Shown: positions 9,511 to 17,938, counted from the stretch's first letter. The stretch: DNA of 64,000 nt from Streptomyces sp. NRRL B-3428 (GCA_000721375.1 JOGW01000004.1:310001-374000); one strand, 5' to 3'. Program-made: numbers and translations. The notes: generated by a model not told the origin, from the letters alone.

Positions 9511-9625
9511 ATCTAGGGGCGCGGGGAACTGCGCAAGGGAAGGCGCGAAGCGCCGGCCCAGGGGCGCGGGGCTGTGCCATTCTGCGGCTCCGCCGCGTGG
9601 GCGCGCCCAGCCACGACGAAGCAGA
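9511..9625. repeat. Streptomyces-type dispersed intergenic repeat
   Basis: Two related blocks begin with GGGGCGCGGGGAACTGCGC (about 9516) and GGGGCGCGGGGCTGTGCC (about 9562). They are followed by GCGGCTCCGCCGCGTGGGCG. I recall near-identical strings in many Streptomyces intergenic regions. The function is unknown. It separates the rRNA methylase start from the rplT terminator. Confidence 0.55.
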
Positions 9626-9677
9626 CGAAGCCGCAGCCGGAACCCAGCCCGGCGGGGCAGACGCGATTCCGAACGCA

Positions 9678-9714
9678 ATCGGACCCGCGAACCGAAACGG
9701 TTCACGGGTCCGAT
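9678..9714 (-). terminator. Terminator of infC-rpmI-rplT operon
   Basis: A 17-bp stem (9678-9694 with 9698-9714, one mismatch) with a three-base loop lies 25 bases past the rplT stop codon. Confidence 0.8.
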
Positions 9715-9738
9715 CAGAACGCTCAGGAGCGCAAACGC

Positions 9739-10125
9739 TTAGGCAGCAGCCTTGGGAGCGTTGACGTCGGCCGGGAGGGCCTTCTGCGCAACCTCGACCA
9801 GCGCGGCGAACGCGTTGGCGTCGTTGACGGCCAGCTCCGCGAGGATCTTGCGGTCCACCTCGATGTTGGCGGCGTTCAGACCCTGGATGAGGCGGTTGTA
9901 CGTCATGCCGTTCTGGCGGGCCGCAGCGTTGATGCGCTGGATCCACAGCCGACGGAAGTCGCCCTTGCGCTTCTTGCGGTCGTTGTAGTTGTAGACGAGC
10001 GAGTGGGTGACCTGCTCCTTGGCCTTGCGGTACAGGCGCGAACGCTGACCGCGGTAGCCGGAGGCCGCCTCGAGGATTGCCCGGCGCTTCTTGTGCGCGT
10101 TAACCGCGCGCTTGACGCGTGCCAC
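9739..10125 (-). CDS. rplT: 50S ribosomal protein L20
   Basis: The 128-residue protein starts [20 protein letters not shown] and contains the conserved [20 protein letters not shown] segment. L20 binds 23S rRNA early in large-subunit assembly and, in other bacteria, represses its own operon through the leader RNA. It is the last gene of infC-rpmI-rplT and is followed by a strong hairpin. The C-terminus has the usual actinobacterial tail ([10 protein letters not shown]). Confidence 0.98.
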   Translation of the reverse strand: MARVKRAVNAHKKRRAILEAASGYRGQRSRLYRKAKEQVTHSLVYNYNDRKKRKGDFRRLWIQRINAAARQNGMTYNRLIQGLNAANIEVDRKILAELAVNDANAFAALVEVAQKALPADVNAPKAAA

Positions 10126-10224
10126 TTTTAACTCCTTGTAGCGGGGCCGTGGTTGTCTTCACACGGCCCATTTCGAATAGGTCCCGGTCCTGGCGTCCGG
10201 CCCCTGTTGCCAGGGGCCGCGACG

Positions 10225-10419
10225 TCACTTGCCGAGAAGCTTCTTGATCTTCTTGGCGTCGCCCGGGGCCATTTCGGCGTTGCCGGTGAGGCGACGCGTC
10301 AGACGGGACGACTTGTGCTCGAGCAGGTGGCGCTTGCCGGCGCGCTCACGGAGCACCTTGCCGGAGCCGGTGATCTTGAAGCGCTTGCTGGCACCGCTGT
10401 GCGACTTGTTCTTCGGCAT
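10225..10419 (-). CDS. rpmI: 50S ribosomal protein L35
   Basis: This 64-residue basic protein starts [20 protein letters not shown] and ends [15 protein letters not shown], which is diagnostic for L35. It lies between infC and rplT in the usual bacterial order, with about 100-base spacers on both sides. Confidence 0.98.
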   Translation of the reverse strand: MPKNKSHSGASKRFKITGSGKVLRERAGKRHLLEHKSSRLTRRLTGNAEMAPGDAKKIKKLLGK

Positions 10420-10518
10420 AGCGCCGTTCTCTCCTCGTCAGTGGCGCTCCCCCGGTGGTGAAACCGGCAGACGGGAGCGTCAGTTGTATCGGTTGGCATC
10501 CGGGGCTTGCGCCCTGGA

Positions 10519-11202
10519 TCAGGCCTCGGCCTCGGCAGGTTCCTCGGCCGGAGCCTCGGCGACGGCCTCGGGGGCCTCGTCCGCCTCGATGGCGTCCGAT
10601 CCCGCGGCACGGTCTCGACGGCTCTCGGTCGTAGGCGCCTCCGCCTTGCGGGCGGCCTGTGCCTCACGAGCCTCGGCCATGGCCTCGGTCTTCTTCTTGT
10701 GCGGACCGAGAACCATGATCATGTTTCGGCCGTCCTGCTTCGGGTTCGACTCGATGAACCCGAGGTCTTCGACGTCCGTGGCGAGACGCTGCAGCAGTCG
10801 GTAGCCGAGCTCCGGCCTGGACTGCTCGCGACCACGGAACATGATCGTGATCTTGACCTTGTCGCCCTGCTTGAGGAACCGGACGACGTGACCCTTTTTG
10901 GTGTCGTAGTCGTGCGGGTCGATCTTCGGCCGGAGCTTCATTTCCTTGATGACCGTGTGCGCCTGGTTCTTGCGCGCCTCACGGGCCTTCATGGCCGATT
11001 CGTACTTGAACTTCCCGTAGTCCATGAGCTTGCAGACGGGAGGACGGGCGTTCGCCGCCACCTCGACCAGGTCGAGGTCGTACTCCTGAGCAAGCTCAAG
11101 GGCCTTGGCGAGCGGAACAATCCCGACCTGCTCGCCGCTGGGACCGACAAGTCGCACCTCGGGAACGCGAATCCGGTCGTTGATGCGGGGCTCGGTGCTG
11201 AT
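10519..11202 (-). CDS. infC: Translation initiation factor IF-3, probable AUC start
   Basis: IF-3 binds the 30S subunit, blocks premature 50S joining and proofreads the start codon. The N-domain begins [19 protein letters not shown]; the linker and C-domain follow ([21 protein letters not shown]), and then an acidic Ala/Glu-rich tail typical of Streptomyces. No ATG, GTG or TTG lies at the expected position. GAGGAGG (11207-11213, reverse strand) is followed after four bases by in-frame AUC at 11202-11200. That makes 227 residues starting exactly where family alignments begin. E. coli infC uses AUU for autoregulation, so AUC here is probably also discriminated by IF-3. An upstream ATG at 11247 would put the Shine-Dalgarno inside the gene. 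Confidence 0.93.
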   Translation of the reverse strand: MSTEPRINDRIRVPEVRLVGPSGEQVGIVPLAKALELAQEYDLDLVEVAANARPPVCKLMDYGKFKYESAMKAREARKNQAHTVIKEMKLRPKIDPHDYDTKKGHVVRFLKQGDKVKITIMFRGREQSRPELGYRLLQRLATDVEDLGFIESNPKQDGRNMIMVLGPHKKKTEAMAEAREAQAARKAEAPTTESRRDRAAGSDAIEADEAPEAVAEAPAEEPAEAEA

Positions 11203-11287
11203 GGATCCTCCTCGGTAGCACCACGCGACGGTCTGGCGGACCGCCACGTAACGTCTGTTTCGTTGGACCTAACCGCGCCGGTACATG

Positions 11288-11330
11288 AAAAATGCCCCGG
11301 ACGATCACAGGCGGGGCTCCATACCGGAGC
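11288..11330 (-). promoter_or_regulatory. Putative transcription attenuator in infC leader
   Basis: On the - strand a GCCCCG/CGGGGC stem (11312-11317 with 11294-11299) is followed at once by AUUUUU (11293-11288), an intrinsic-terminator layout that is rare in this GC-rich window. A second small stem (GCUCC/GGAGC, 11326-11330 with 11316-11320) shares two bases with the first, so the two cannot both form fully. It lies about 85 bases before the infC start. It could be a leader switch for IF-3/L35/L20 comparable in principle to the L20 leader of Bacillus. Confidence 0.5.
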
Positions 11331-11570
11331 ACCACCGCGACGTACGCGGGGCGCATAGCGACGTGAACACATACGAGATGTGTCCGTCGGACCGGTGACC
11401 CGCTGCCCTACCGGGCTGCAAGGTGGGAGATCGGAGCCTCCACTTGTGGGCCGGGCTCCTCGCTTTTCAGCAGGGGTGTCCGGCCGGTCGTTACACAAGG
11501 TTAGCAGAGCCTGGGGGGTGCGGCTAACGGCCCGTATCCGGGCCGCGGACCGCGGCTGCCCTGCGCGGGC

Positions 11571-11921
11571 TCAGCCGAAGACGGGGCCCGTGTACTTCTC
11601 GCCGGGGCCCTGGCCCGGCTCGTCCTTGACGAGGGAGGCCTCACGGAAGGCCAGCTGCAGCGACTTCAGACCGTCACGCAGGGGGGCCGCGTGGAAGGAG
11701 CTGATCTCCGTGGTGCTGGCGTCGAGGAGACCGGCGAGGGCGTGGATGAGCTTGCGGGCCTCGTCGAGGTCCTTGTGCTCGTCGCCTTCCTCGGTCAGGC
11801 CCGCCTTCACGGCGGCGGCGCTCATGAGGTTCACCGCCACGGTGACGATCACTTCGACGGCGGGCACCTCGGCGATGTCGCGGGCCATGGTGTCGAAGTC
11901 GGGGGTCTGTGCGTCAGTCAT
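11571..11921 (-). CDS. DUF1844-family protein
   Basis: The 116-residue protein starts MTDAQTPDFDTMARDIAEVP at ATG 11921-11919. The segment PAVEVIVTVAVNLMSAAAVKAGL and the later IHALAGLLDASTTEISSFHAAPLRDGLKSLQ are characteristic of DUF1844. The function is unknown. It sits directly upstream of infC on the same strand and downstream of sseB, an order conserved in Streptomyces as I recall, which suggests a link to translation or growth. Its own promoter is likely, because a strong hairpin separates it from sseB. Confidence 0.88.
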   Translation of the reverse strand: MTDAQTPDFDTMARDIAEVPAVEVIVTVAVNLMSAAAVKAGLTEEGDEHKDLDEARKLIHALAGLLDASTTEISSFHAAPLRDGLKSLQLAFREASLVKDEPGQGPGEKYTGPVFG

Positions 11922-11966
11922 GGGGTCCAGCCTATGTGCGTGCTGAGGGTGCTTCGGCCAGGGGTG

Positions 11967-12013
11967 CGGGCGGGGCACAGGGCCGGCGCCCGCCGTGGGC
12001 TGTGCCCCGCCCG
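11967..12013 (-). terminator. Hairpin after sseB
   Basis: A 14-bp nearly perfect stem (GGGCGGGGCACAG and its complement, 11967-11980 with 12000-12013) lies about 30 bases past the sseB stop codon and upstream of the DUF1844 gene. Confidence 0.7.
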
Positions 12014-12041
12014 TGCCGCCCTGCGGCACGACTGCCCACAG

Positions 12042-12779
12042 CTAGGGGCGGGAATACAGCGGCTCGCCGGGCGGCGTCGCCTCGGCAGGAAGGAGAGCGA
12101 GGTCGAGCCCGCGGACCAGCCGGGCCCTGAGCGTCTCGTCAGCCGCCAGGACACCCGCGATGCGCTGAGCAACAGCAGCGGGTTCGGCGCCGGGTTCCAG
12201 CACCAGTGCCAGCGTGCCGTCCGAAGCACCCGGACCAAGGTGCGCCCGGACCACCGACGGCTCGGCGGCCACCACCGCACGTACCGCCGCCGAGACCGCC
12301 GGATCCGTCAGCGGATCCGTCGACGTACGGCCCTCGGCCAGTGCGTAGAGGGCGCGACGTGGCAGCTCGTAGGCGACCGGTCCCGCCATGTCGAGAACGA
12401 TCGTGTCGGCCTTCTCGTGCGCGGCCGCCCGCAGCGCCTGCTGCATGGGCACGGCGACGGGCCGGGCGGCCGGGTCCCACAGGGCGAGCGCCTGGGTGGA
12501 GGTGAAGGCGGGGAGCGCGGTGCGGTCGCCGGCCTTCAGGGTCGGTACGGCCATGTCGCTGTTCTTCTCGCGCTTGAGGCCGTTCTCGTCCGTCTCGACC
12601 TCGCCGAGCACGGCGACGACCGGGACCAGGAGCCGGGCTTCCTTGAGCGCTTCGAGCACCCGGCCTTCGTTGGCCGGTGTGCGCTCCGCGGCCCAGGCGT
12701 CGAGCGCCGCGCTGAGGCGGGGGTCCGCGGAACCGTCGTCGCTGCCGTACCCATGGTCAGGAATGTTCTTGTTCGCCAC
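12042..12779 (-). CDS. SseB-family protein
   Basis: The 245-residue protein probably starts at GTG 12779-12777 (VANKNIPDHGYGSDDG...). Its centre matches the SseB N-terminal domain (LLVPVVAVLGEVE, KNSDMAVPTLKAGDRTALPAFTSTQALALWDP), and the C-terminal half resembles an SseB C-terminal domain. SseB domains are named after an enhanced-serine-sensitivity protein and have no settled biochemical function. The gene is divergent from the lipoprotein at 12876, with a short shared promoter region of about 96 bases. Confidence 0.85.
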   Translation of the reverse strand: MANKNIPDHGYGSDDGSADPRLSAALDAWAAERTPANEGRVLEALKEARLLVPVVAVLGEVETDENGLKREKNSDMAVPTLKAGDRTALPAFTSTQALALWDPAARPVAVPMQQALRAAAHEKADTIVLDMAGPVAYELPRRALYALAEGRTSTDPLTDPAVSAAVRAVVAAEPSVVRAHLGPGASDGTLALVLEPGAEPAAVAQRIAGVLAADETLRARLVRGLDLALLPAEATPPGEPLYSRP

Positions 12780-12875
12780 GTTGCCCGACCCTACCCAGGC
12801 GCGAGCGCCGGTGTTCCCAGCGGGTTCTGAGGGAGATCTCACGCTGCGCACAGGCAGGCGGCCGAGCCTCGCGGC

Positions 12876-13769
12876 ATGCGCGTCCCCCGTACTCTCACCG
12901 TGTCCTTGCTCGTCTGCGTGCTGGCCGGTTGCGCCGCGACCGCCGACGCCGGTCCGGTGTCCGCCGCGAGCACGCCCCGCCAGAAACCCGTCGCCCAGGA
13001 GACACCCGTGCAGGAGACGCCCGCGCAGCCCTCCGTGGACGAGCTGCTCGAAGAAGCGCTGGCACCGCTCGCGCTCACGGGCGACGAGCGCTTCTCCGTC
13101 GCCGTGCTCGGCCTGGCCGACGGCAGCGTCGGCGGATACGCCTGCGACGGATGCGCCGACGAGGAGACGTACGACACCGCGAGCATCGTGAAGGTCGACA
13201 TTCTTCTCGCGCTGCTCCTGAAGGCGCAGGACGAGGAGCGTGAGCTGTCCGGCCAGGAGCGGGCGTACGCGCACGACATGATCACAAGCAGTGACAACGC
13301 CGCGGCGACCGCGCTGTGGGCGGTGATCGGCGGGGCCGAGGGCCTGGATGCGGCCAACGGCCGGCTGGGTCTTGTCGGGACCAGCGCCGGTACCGACGGG
13401 CGGTGGGGGCTGACCCGGACCACCGCGACCGATCAACTGGTGCTCCTTGAGGCCGTGTTCGGCGAGCCGGAGAAGCTCACGGCCGCATCACAGGCATACG
13501 TGCGGGAGTTGCTCGGCGCGATAGTCGCGGGGCAGGACTGGGGGGTCTCCGCGGCGGGCGGCGACAGCGCGCTCAAGAACGGCTGGCTGCCGCGCTCCAC
13601 CACCGGGCTGTGGGACATCAACAGCATCGGCCGAGTGACGGTCGACGGGCGGGAGTATCTGCTGGCCGTGCTGTCGGACGGGCACGAGTCCAAGGACGAC
13701 GGGGTCGCGCTGGTCGAGCGGGTGGCCGTGGCGGCGGCCCGAGCGGTGGCCGGGAGCGCGGGCAGTTGA
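12876..13769 (+). CDS. Secreted lipoprotein with class A beta-lactamase fold
   Basis: The 297-residue protein has a lipoprotein signal with lipobox LAGC (Cys19), then a Gln/Glu/Thr/Pro-rich linker. The serine-hydrolase domain shows SIVK (Ser103-Lys106, SxxK), SDN (139-141) and KNG (234-236, in place of KTG). These are the three active-site elements of penicillin-recognising enzymes, so it should be an acyl-serine hydrolase anchored outside the membrane. Whether it hydrolyses beta-lactams or acts on peptidoglycan cannot be told. A QETPVQETPAQP mini-repeat marks the linker. It converges on the mycosin gene, and a duplicated 22-bp stretch covers its stop codon. Confidence 0.88.
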   Translation: MRVPRTLTVSLLVCVLAGCAATADAGPVSAASTPRQKPVAQETPVQETPAQPSVDELLEEALAPLALTGDERFSVAVLGLADGSVGGYACDGCADEETYDTASIVKVDILLALLLKAQDEERELSGQERAYAHDMITSSDNAAATALWAVIGGAEGLDAANGRLGLVGTSAGTDGRWGLTRTTATDQLVLLEAVFGEPEKLTAASQAYVRELLGAIVAGQDWGVSAAGGDSALKNGWLPRSTTGLWDINSIGRVTVDGREYLLAVLSDGHESKDDGVALVERVAVAAARAVAGSAGS

Positions 13770-13808
13770 GCCCGTACGTCAGGTCCGTTGATCCCGTACG
13801 TCAGGTCC
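13765..13808. repeat. 22-bp tandem duplication over two convergent stop codons
   Basis: Copies at 13765-13786 and 13787-13808 differ at one base (GTTGAG versus GTTGAT, then CCCGTACGTCAGGTCC in both). The first copy carries the stop of the lipoprotein gene and the second the stop of the mycosin gene. The whole intergenic region is therefore made of the duplication. Confidence 0.85.
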
Positions 13809-14946
13809 GGCGCCCGGTGCGCCACAGCACGGTGGCCGCGACGAGGAGGCCGGCGCCGAGGGCGCCCACCGCGAGACCGAACCAGCTGGAGGTGCCCGAG
13901 CCCGAGTCCCGCTTGGTCGGACCCCGGCCGAAGTACTTCTTCGGGTACGCCTGGGCGGCCGCGGACTCGATCTCGGCGCCCTTCTCGATCGCGGCCACCG
14001 GGTTGATGAACCCGTAGCCGAAGGAGTCGTCGCGGCCACCGGACGGGGAGTCCTCGGCGGTGTCCTCCAGGAGCTGCTTGAGCTGGGCCGGTTCGAGGTC
14101 CGGGTGGGCGGCGCGGACCAGGGCGACCACGCCCGAGGCGAACGCGGCCGCGGCCGAGGTGCCCCAGCCCTTGTAGTAGGCGCTGTCCGGACCGGCCATC
14201 AAGATGTCGTCGCCGGGCGCGCTGACCGTGGCGTACCAGCGGCGGGTCGAGAACGAGGCACGGGCGCCGAAGCGGTCGACGGCCGTGACGGCGATGACGC
14301 CGGGGTAGGCCGCGGGGTACGAGATGTGGTCGCCCTTCTCACCGCCGTTGCCGGCCGAGGCGACCACGGCCACACCCTTGCTCAGCGCGTACTGGACCGC
14401 CGCGTCCTCGCGGGCGTCGGCGTGCGCGGACTCGCTGTCGTCGCCCAGGGACATGTTGATCACGTCGGCGCCGTGGTCGGCGGCCCAGCGGATGCCCTCG
14501 GCCAGGGCCGTACCGCGCGTGTTGCGGGCCCTGGTACGGGACTTGTCGCCGTCCTCCAGGATCACCCGGACCGGAAGGATCTTCGCCTCGGGGGCGATGC
14601 CGAGCACGCCGTCCGCGTTTCCGGCGCCGTGTCCGTGGCCCGCGATGATGCCGGCCATGTTGGTGCCGTGCCGTGCCCAGGCCTTGTCGCCGTGTTTGGC
14701 GCCGAAGCCGATCATGTCCTTGCCGGTGAGGACGTTGTTCTTCAGATCGGGGTGCGTCCCGTCGACGCCGGTGTCGAGTACCGCGACCGTGATGCCACGG
14801 CCCTTGGTGGTGGCCCAGGCCTTGTCGGCGTCGAGGGCGTCGAGGGCCCATTGCTGTGCGCGGATGGTGTCGGCGTGCGCGCCGGTCGTCGGCAGCAGGA
14901 CGAGCGCGCCGCTCAGGAACAGGGCGCCGAGGGATCGCACTCTCAC
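13801..14946 (-). CDS. Mycosin-like membrane-anchored subtilase
   Basis: This 381-residue S8 protease has an N-terminal signal peptide (1-26), the catalytic triad Asp58 (VAVLDTGVDGTHPDL), His93 (RHGTNMAGIIAG) and Ser264 (GTSAAAAFASG), and a C-terminal membrane helix (about 356-374). This is the MycP layout of type VII secretion proteases: a protease domain outside the cell and a TM anchor at the end. GTG 14946 overlaps the stop of the upstream gene (GTGA), so the two proteins are translationally coupled. No EccA-E or WXG100 gene is present in this window, so it is an orphan mycosin as far as can be seen. Confidence 0.9.
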   Translation of the reverse strand: MRVRSLGALFLSGALVLLPTTGAHADTIRAQQWALDALDADKAWATTKGRGITVAVLDTGVDGTHPDLKNNVLTGKDMIGFGAKHGDKAWARHGTNMAGIIAGHGHGAGNADGVLGIAPEAKILPVRVILEDGDKSRTRARNTRGTALAEGIRWAADHGADVINMSLGDDSESAHADAREDAAVQYALSKGVAVVASAGNGGEKGDHISYPAAYPGVIAVTAVDRFGARASFSTRRWYATVSAPGDDILMAGPDSAYYKGWGTSAAAAFASGVVALVRAAHPDLEPAQLKQLLEDTAEDSPSGGRDDSFGYGFINPVAAIEKGAEIESAAAQAYPKKYFGRGPTKRDSGSGTSSWFGLAVGALGAGLLVAATVLWRTGRRT

Positions 14947-16478
14947 GACGCTTCCTCCGTGGCTTCGGCCGCCTTCTTGCGCAGCCCTCGCTCGATCCGG
15001 TCGGCGAGTCCGCGCGCCTCGTGCCCGAGCCCGGACTGGGCGGCGACGCTGTCGGCGCCGTCGGCCATGGCCTTGGCGGCCGGTTCGGGGTGCTCGACGG
15101 TGCGGCCGTCGGTGAACCCGGAGACCGCGAAGACGACGACGGGCACGTCCGTCAGTACGGAAAGGCTCCAGCTGGCCCGCTGTTCGGGCCCGAAGTCCGC
15201 GGCGACCGTGCCCTTGACCGGGTAGGTGAGCGGCAGCAGATCGGGGCGGTTCGCGAGGCCTTCCTTGTCGAAGCGGGTGCGCAGGGCGCTCATCGCTTCG
15301 GCGTCGGCCTCGGTGAACACCATGCCGACCGTCGTGACATAGCTGTGTGTGGAGTCGGTGTACGTGGCCCGGACGAGCCGCCGGCAACCGGCCGCGTCGA
15401 GGGCCTTGAGCAGCAGCGGGTCCAGACCCTTGGCGCAGGTGCTGTCAGGGGCGACGCCGATCCGGGTCCACCGGCGGTCGGCGCTGCCGGGGCCCGCGCC
15501 GTCTCCGTCGATCGTGGGCGGGAACAGAGCGTCGACCGGTTCGTCGTGCCAGGCGTCCGCCGCGGCGGCGAACACGTCCGCGTCGCCGGAGGCGGCGCCG
15601 GACTCCCCGGTCAGCCAACTCCCCGTCACCGCACCCGTGATGAGGCCCACGCCGAGCACCACGCAGGTGGCGGCGGCGACGACACGTGCACGGCTGCGCC
15701 GGACGGGACGCAGCCGGGTGGTGTGGTCGTCGAAGGCGGCGGGCGGTTCGAACACCAGCGGCCGTCCCGCGCCCGGGCGCGGGGTGAGGTCCACGGAGCC
15801 CACCGCACGCCGCCGTCGTACGCCCGGAGTGCCTTGCGGTGCGGGCGAGTTGGGGTGCGCGGGCGCCGCGGCCGGGCGCGGCGGAGTCTCGGACGGCAGC
15901 GGGCCCGCGGTTACGGGCCGCAGCCGGGTGGTGGTCTCGGCGGGGGTCTCGGAACCCGGCTCGGTGCGGCCGGGCTCGATGCGGCCGGGCTCGATGCCGG
16001 GCTCGGCTCGGCGGGCGAGCGGCGCCGACGATTGCGTACGGGAAGAGGAACTGCCCGCCCGAGGGGCACCGTCGCCAGTCTCGACCCGAGCGGGGGCCGG
16101 CGCCTGCGCGGGCCTGGGAGGCGTGGCAGGCTTCGGCGGCACGGAAGCGCGGGGACCGCTGCCGGTGCCGTTGTCCGTCGCAACGGCCGCGGGGCCGTCC
16201 GAGCCCTGTGCCCGGCGTACCCGCGACTCGCGCCCGCTCACGACGGCGTCCGCGAGCAGCGGAGCGGACAGGAGCCCCCCGGTCAGCGCGGTCTCCGCAT
16301 CGCTCGCTGCGAGCAGCGCACCAGGGGGCGCACCTTCGCCCGGGGAACGGGGGGGCTGCTCATCCGCCGAGGCGGCGTCCGAGGGCGGCGCGTGGTCCGG
16401 CAGTCGCGAGGAGGCGACCGGCGGGGGCGGGGACTTGGGGCGCGGGGGGATGTCGGCGCGCTGCGCTTCGGTACTCAT
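14943..16478 (-). CDS. Proline-rich single-pass membrane protein coupled to mycosin
   Basis: The 511-residue protein has a long Pro/Ala/Arg-rich cytoplasmic half (1-260), one membrane helix (about 266-287) and an extracytoplasmic domain with Cys residues (for example STCAKGLDP and DAAGCRRL). The motif TTRLRPV occurs twice (183-189 and 253-259), and EPGRIEPGRTEPG forms a small repeat at 164-175. No known enzyme motif is visible. It is translated together with the mycosin-like protease, so it may be the substrate, chaperone or scaffold of that protease. The closest analogy is an uncharacterised Streptomyces pair; type VII membership is inference only. Confidence 0.75.
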   Translation of the reverse strand: MSTEAQRADIPPRPKSPPPPVASSRLPDHAPPSDAASADEQPPRSPGEGAPPGALLAASDAETALTGGLLSAPLLADAVVSGRESRVRRAQGSDGPAAVATDNGTGSGPRASVPPKPATPPRPAQAPAPARVETGDGAPRAGSSSSRTQSSAPLARRAEPGIEPGRIEPGRTEPGSETPAETTTRLRPVTAGPLPSETPPRPAAAPAHPNSPAPQGTPGVRRRRAVGSVDLTPRPGAGRPLVFEPPAAFDDHTTRLRPVRRSRARVVAAATCVVLGVGLITGAVTGSWLTGESGAASGDADVFAAAADAWHDEPVDALFPPTIDGDGAGPGSADRRWTRIGVAPDSTCAKGLDPLLLKALDAAGCRRLVRATYTDSTHSYVTTVGMVFTEADAEAMSALRTRFDKEGLANRPDLLPLTYPVKGTVAADFGPEQRASWSLSVLTDVPVVVFAVSGFTDGRTVEHPEPAAKAMADGADSVAAQSGLGHEARGLADRIERGLRKKAAEATEEAS

Positions 16479-16567
16479 CCACCCCCCGTTCGCCGCACTC
16501 TCGGGTGAGGGCCCCGGCCGGTCCTCGGCGCTGTCGCCGCCGCCGGTCCGCCCGTGTCCTCACCAGT

Positions 16568-16597
16568 GCCGATCACCTGCGGGCCGATCACCTGTGG
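16568..16597. repeat. 15-bp tandem duplication
   Basis: GCCGATCACCTGCGG (16568-16582) is followed directly by GCCGATCACCTGTGG (16583-16597), in the divergent spacer upstream of the proline-rich protein gene. The rest of 16479-16735 shows no gene; it should hold the two divergent promoters. Confidence 0.7.
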
Positions 16598-16735
16598 GGA
16601 CAGGCCCGTTCCTCCCTGCCTGCGCGTCACTCTACGGTCTCGTGGTGTGCACGCGGGAACCAGTCCGCAGGTCAGGGGCGAACTGTCCGGATCATCCCCC
16701 TACCACGGGGTAATCGCGTCTGGCAGGCTTCGTTC

Positions 16736-17938
16736 ATGACAGCGCGCAGTGCAGATCGTGCCCGATACGACCGGGCCACCGCCGAGCTCGACGCCCCACT
16801 CGCGATCGTCGACCTGGCGGCCTTCGACGCCAACGCCGACGACCTCGTACGCCGGGCCGGGGGGAAGCCGATCCGGGTGGCGAGCAAGTCCGTACGCTGC
16901 CGCGCCCTGCTCGAAAGGGTGCTGGCCAGGGAGGGCTTCGCCGGGATCATGTCCTTCACGCTGGCCGAGTCGCTCTGGCTCGCGCGCTCCGGCTTCGAGG
17001 ATGTACTCCTCGCCTACCCGTCCGCGGACCGGGCCGGCTTCGCCGAGCTCACCTCCGACCCCAAGCTCGCCGCCGCGGTGACCGTGATGATCGACGATCC
17101 GGCGCAGCTGCGGCTGATCGACGCGGCACGGGACGGCGGGCGCGAGGAGGTACGGGTCTGCCTGGAGCTCGACACCGCGCTGAAGCTCCTGGGTGGCCGT
17201 GTACGCATCGGTGCGCGCCGCTCCCCGCTGCACTCCCCCGCCCAACTGGCCGACCTGGCAAGGGCGGTGGCCCGGACGCCGGGTTTCCGGCTGGTCGGGA
17301 TCATGGCGTACGAGGGCCATATCGCCGGTGTCGGCGATGCGCTGCAGGGGCGTCCGCTGAGGTCGCGGGCGATCCGCGCGATGCAGAGCGCCGCACGCCG
17401 CGAGCTGGCCGCGCGCCGGGCCGAGGCGGTGCGTGCGGTACGGGCCGTGGCGCCGGATCTGGAGTTCGTCAACGGTGGCGGCACCGGGAGCGTGCAGCAC
17501 ACGGCGGCCGAGGACTCGGTGACGGAGATCGCGGCCGGGTCGGGTCTGTACGTGCCGAGGCTCTTCGACAACTACACCTCGTTCAGCGCACGTCCGGCGG
17601 CGCTCTTCGCACAGCCCGTCGTGCGCAGGCCCGGCGTCGGGGTGGTCACGGTGCTCGGGGGCGGCTATCCCGCGTCCGGTGCGGCCGGCCAGGACCGGTC
17701 CCCCGTCCCGTATCTCCCTGAAGGTCTGAAGTACGACCCGCAGGAGGGCGCGGGCGAGGTGCAGACTCCGCTGCTCGGCTCGCCCGCGGACGATCTGCGG
17801 ATCGGCGACAAGGTGTGGTTCCGGCACGCCAAGGCCGGTGAACTGTGCGAGCGCTTCGACGCGTTGCATCTGATCGAGGGCGACCGGATCACGGCGACCG
17901 TGCCCACGTACCGCGGTGAGGGGCACACCTTCCTCTGA
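16736..17938 (+). CDS. PLP-dependent amino acid deaminase/aldolase (alanine-racemase fold)
   Basis: The 400-residue protein belongs to the fold-type III group that includes D-threonine aldolase and D-serine dehydratase. The N-terminal barrel begins APLAIVDLAAFDANADDLVRRAGGKPIRVASKSVRC; the lysine in VASKS is the expected PLP Schiff-base site. The C-terminal part has a probable metal site (WFRHAKAGELCERFDALHLI), where the His and Cys residues resemble the metal ligands of D-serine dehydratases. ATG 16736 was chosen from the family N-terminus. It is divergent from the mycosin-partner gene and not obviously in an operon. The substrate is unknown; a D-hydroxy-amino acid is most likely. Confidence 0.8.
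   Translation: MTARSADRARYDRATAELDAPLAIVDLAAFDANADDLVRRAGGKPIRVASKSVRCRALLERVLAREGFAGIMSFTLAESLWLARSGFEDVLLAYPSADRAGFAELTSDPKLAAAVTVMIDDPAQLRLIDAARDGGREEVRVCLELDTALKLLGGRVRIGARRSPLHSPAQLADLARAVARTPGFRLVGIMAYEGHIAGVGDALQGRPLRSRAIRAMQSAARRELAARRAEAVRAVRAVAPDLEFVNGGGTGSVQHTAAEDSVTEIAAGSGLYVPRLFDNYTSFSARPAALFAQPVVRRPGVGVVTVLGGGYPASGAAGQDRSPVPYLPEGLKYDPQEGAGEVQTPLLGSPADDLRIGDKVWFRHAKAGELCERFDALHLIEGDRITATVPTYRGEGHTFL

Noticed and set aside
15959..16010. CRISPR-like array in the proline-rich protein gene
   Set aside because: The short repeats encode EPGRIEPGRTEPG in frame and have no spacers; they are a coding repeat.
13801..16478. Complete type VII secretion locus
   Set aside because: Only a mycosin-like protease is present; no EccC ATPase, WXG100 protein or other core component was found in the window.
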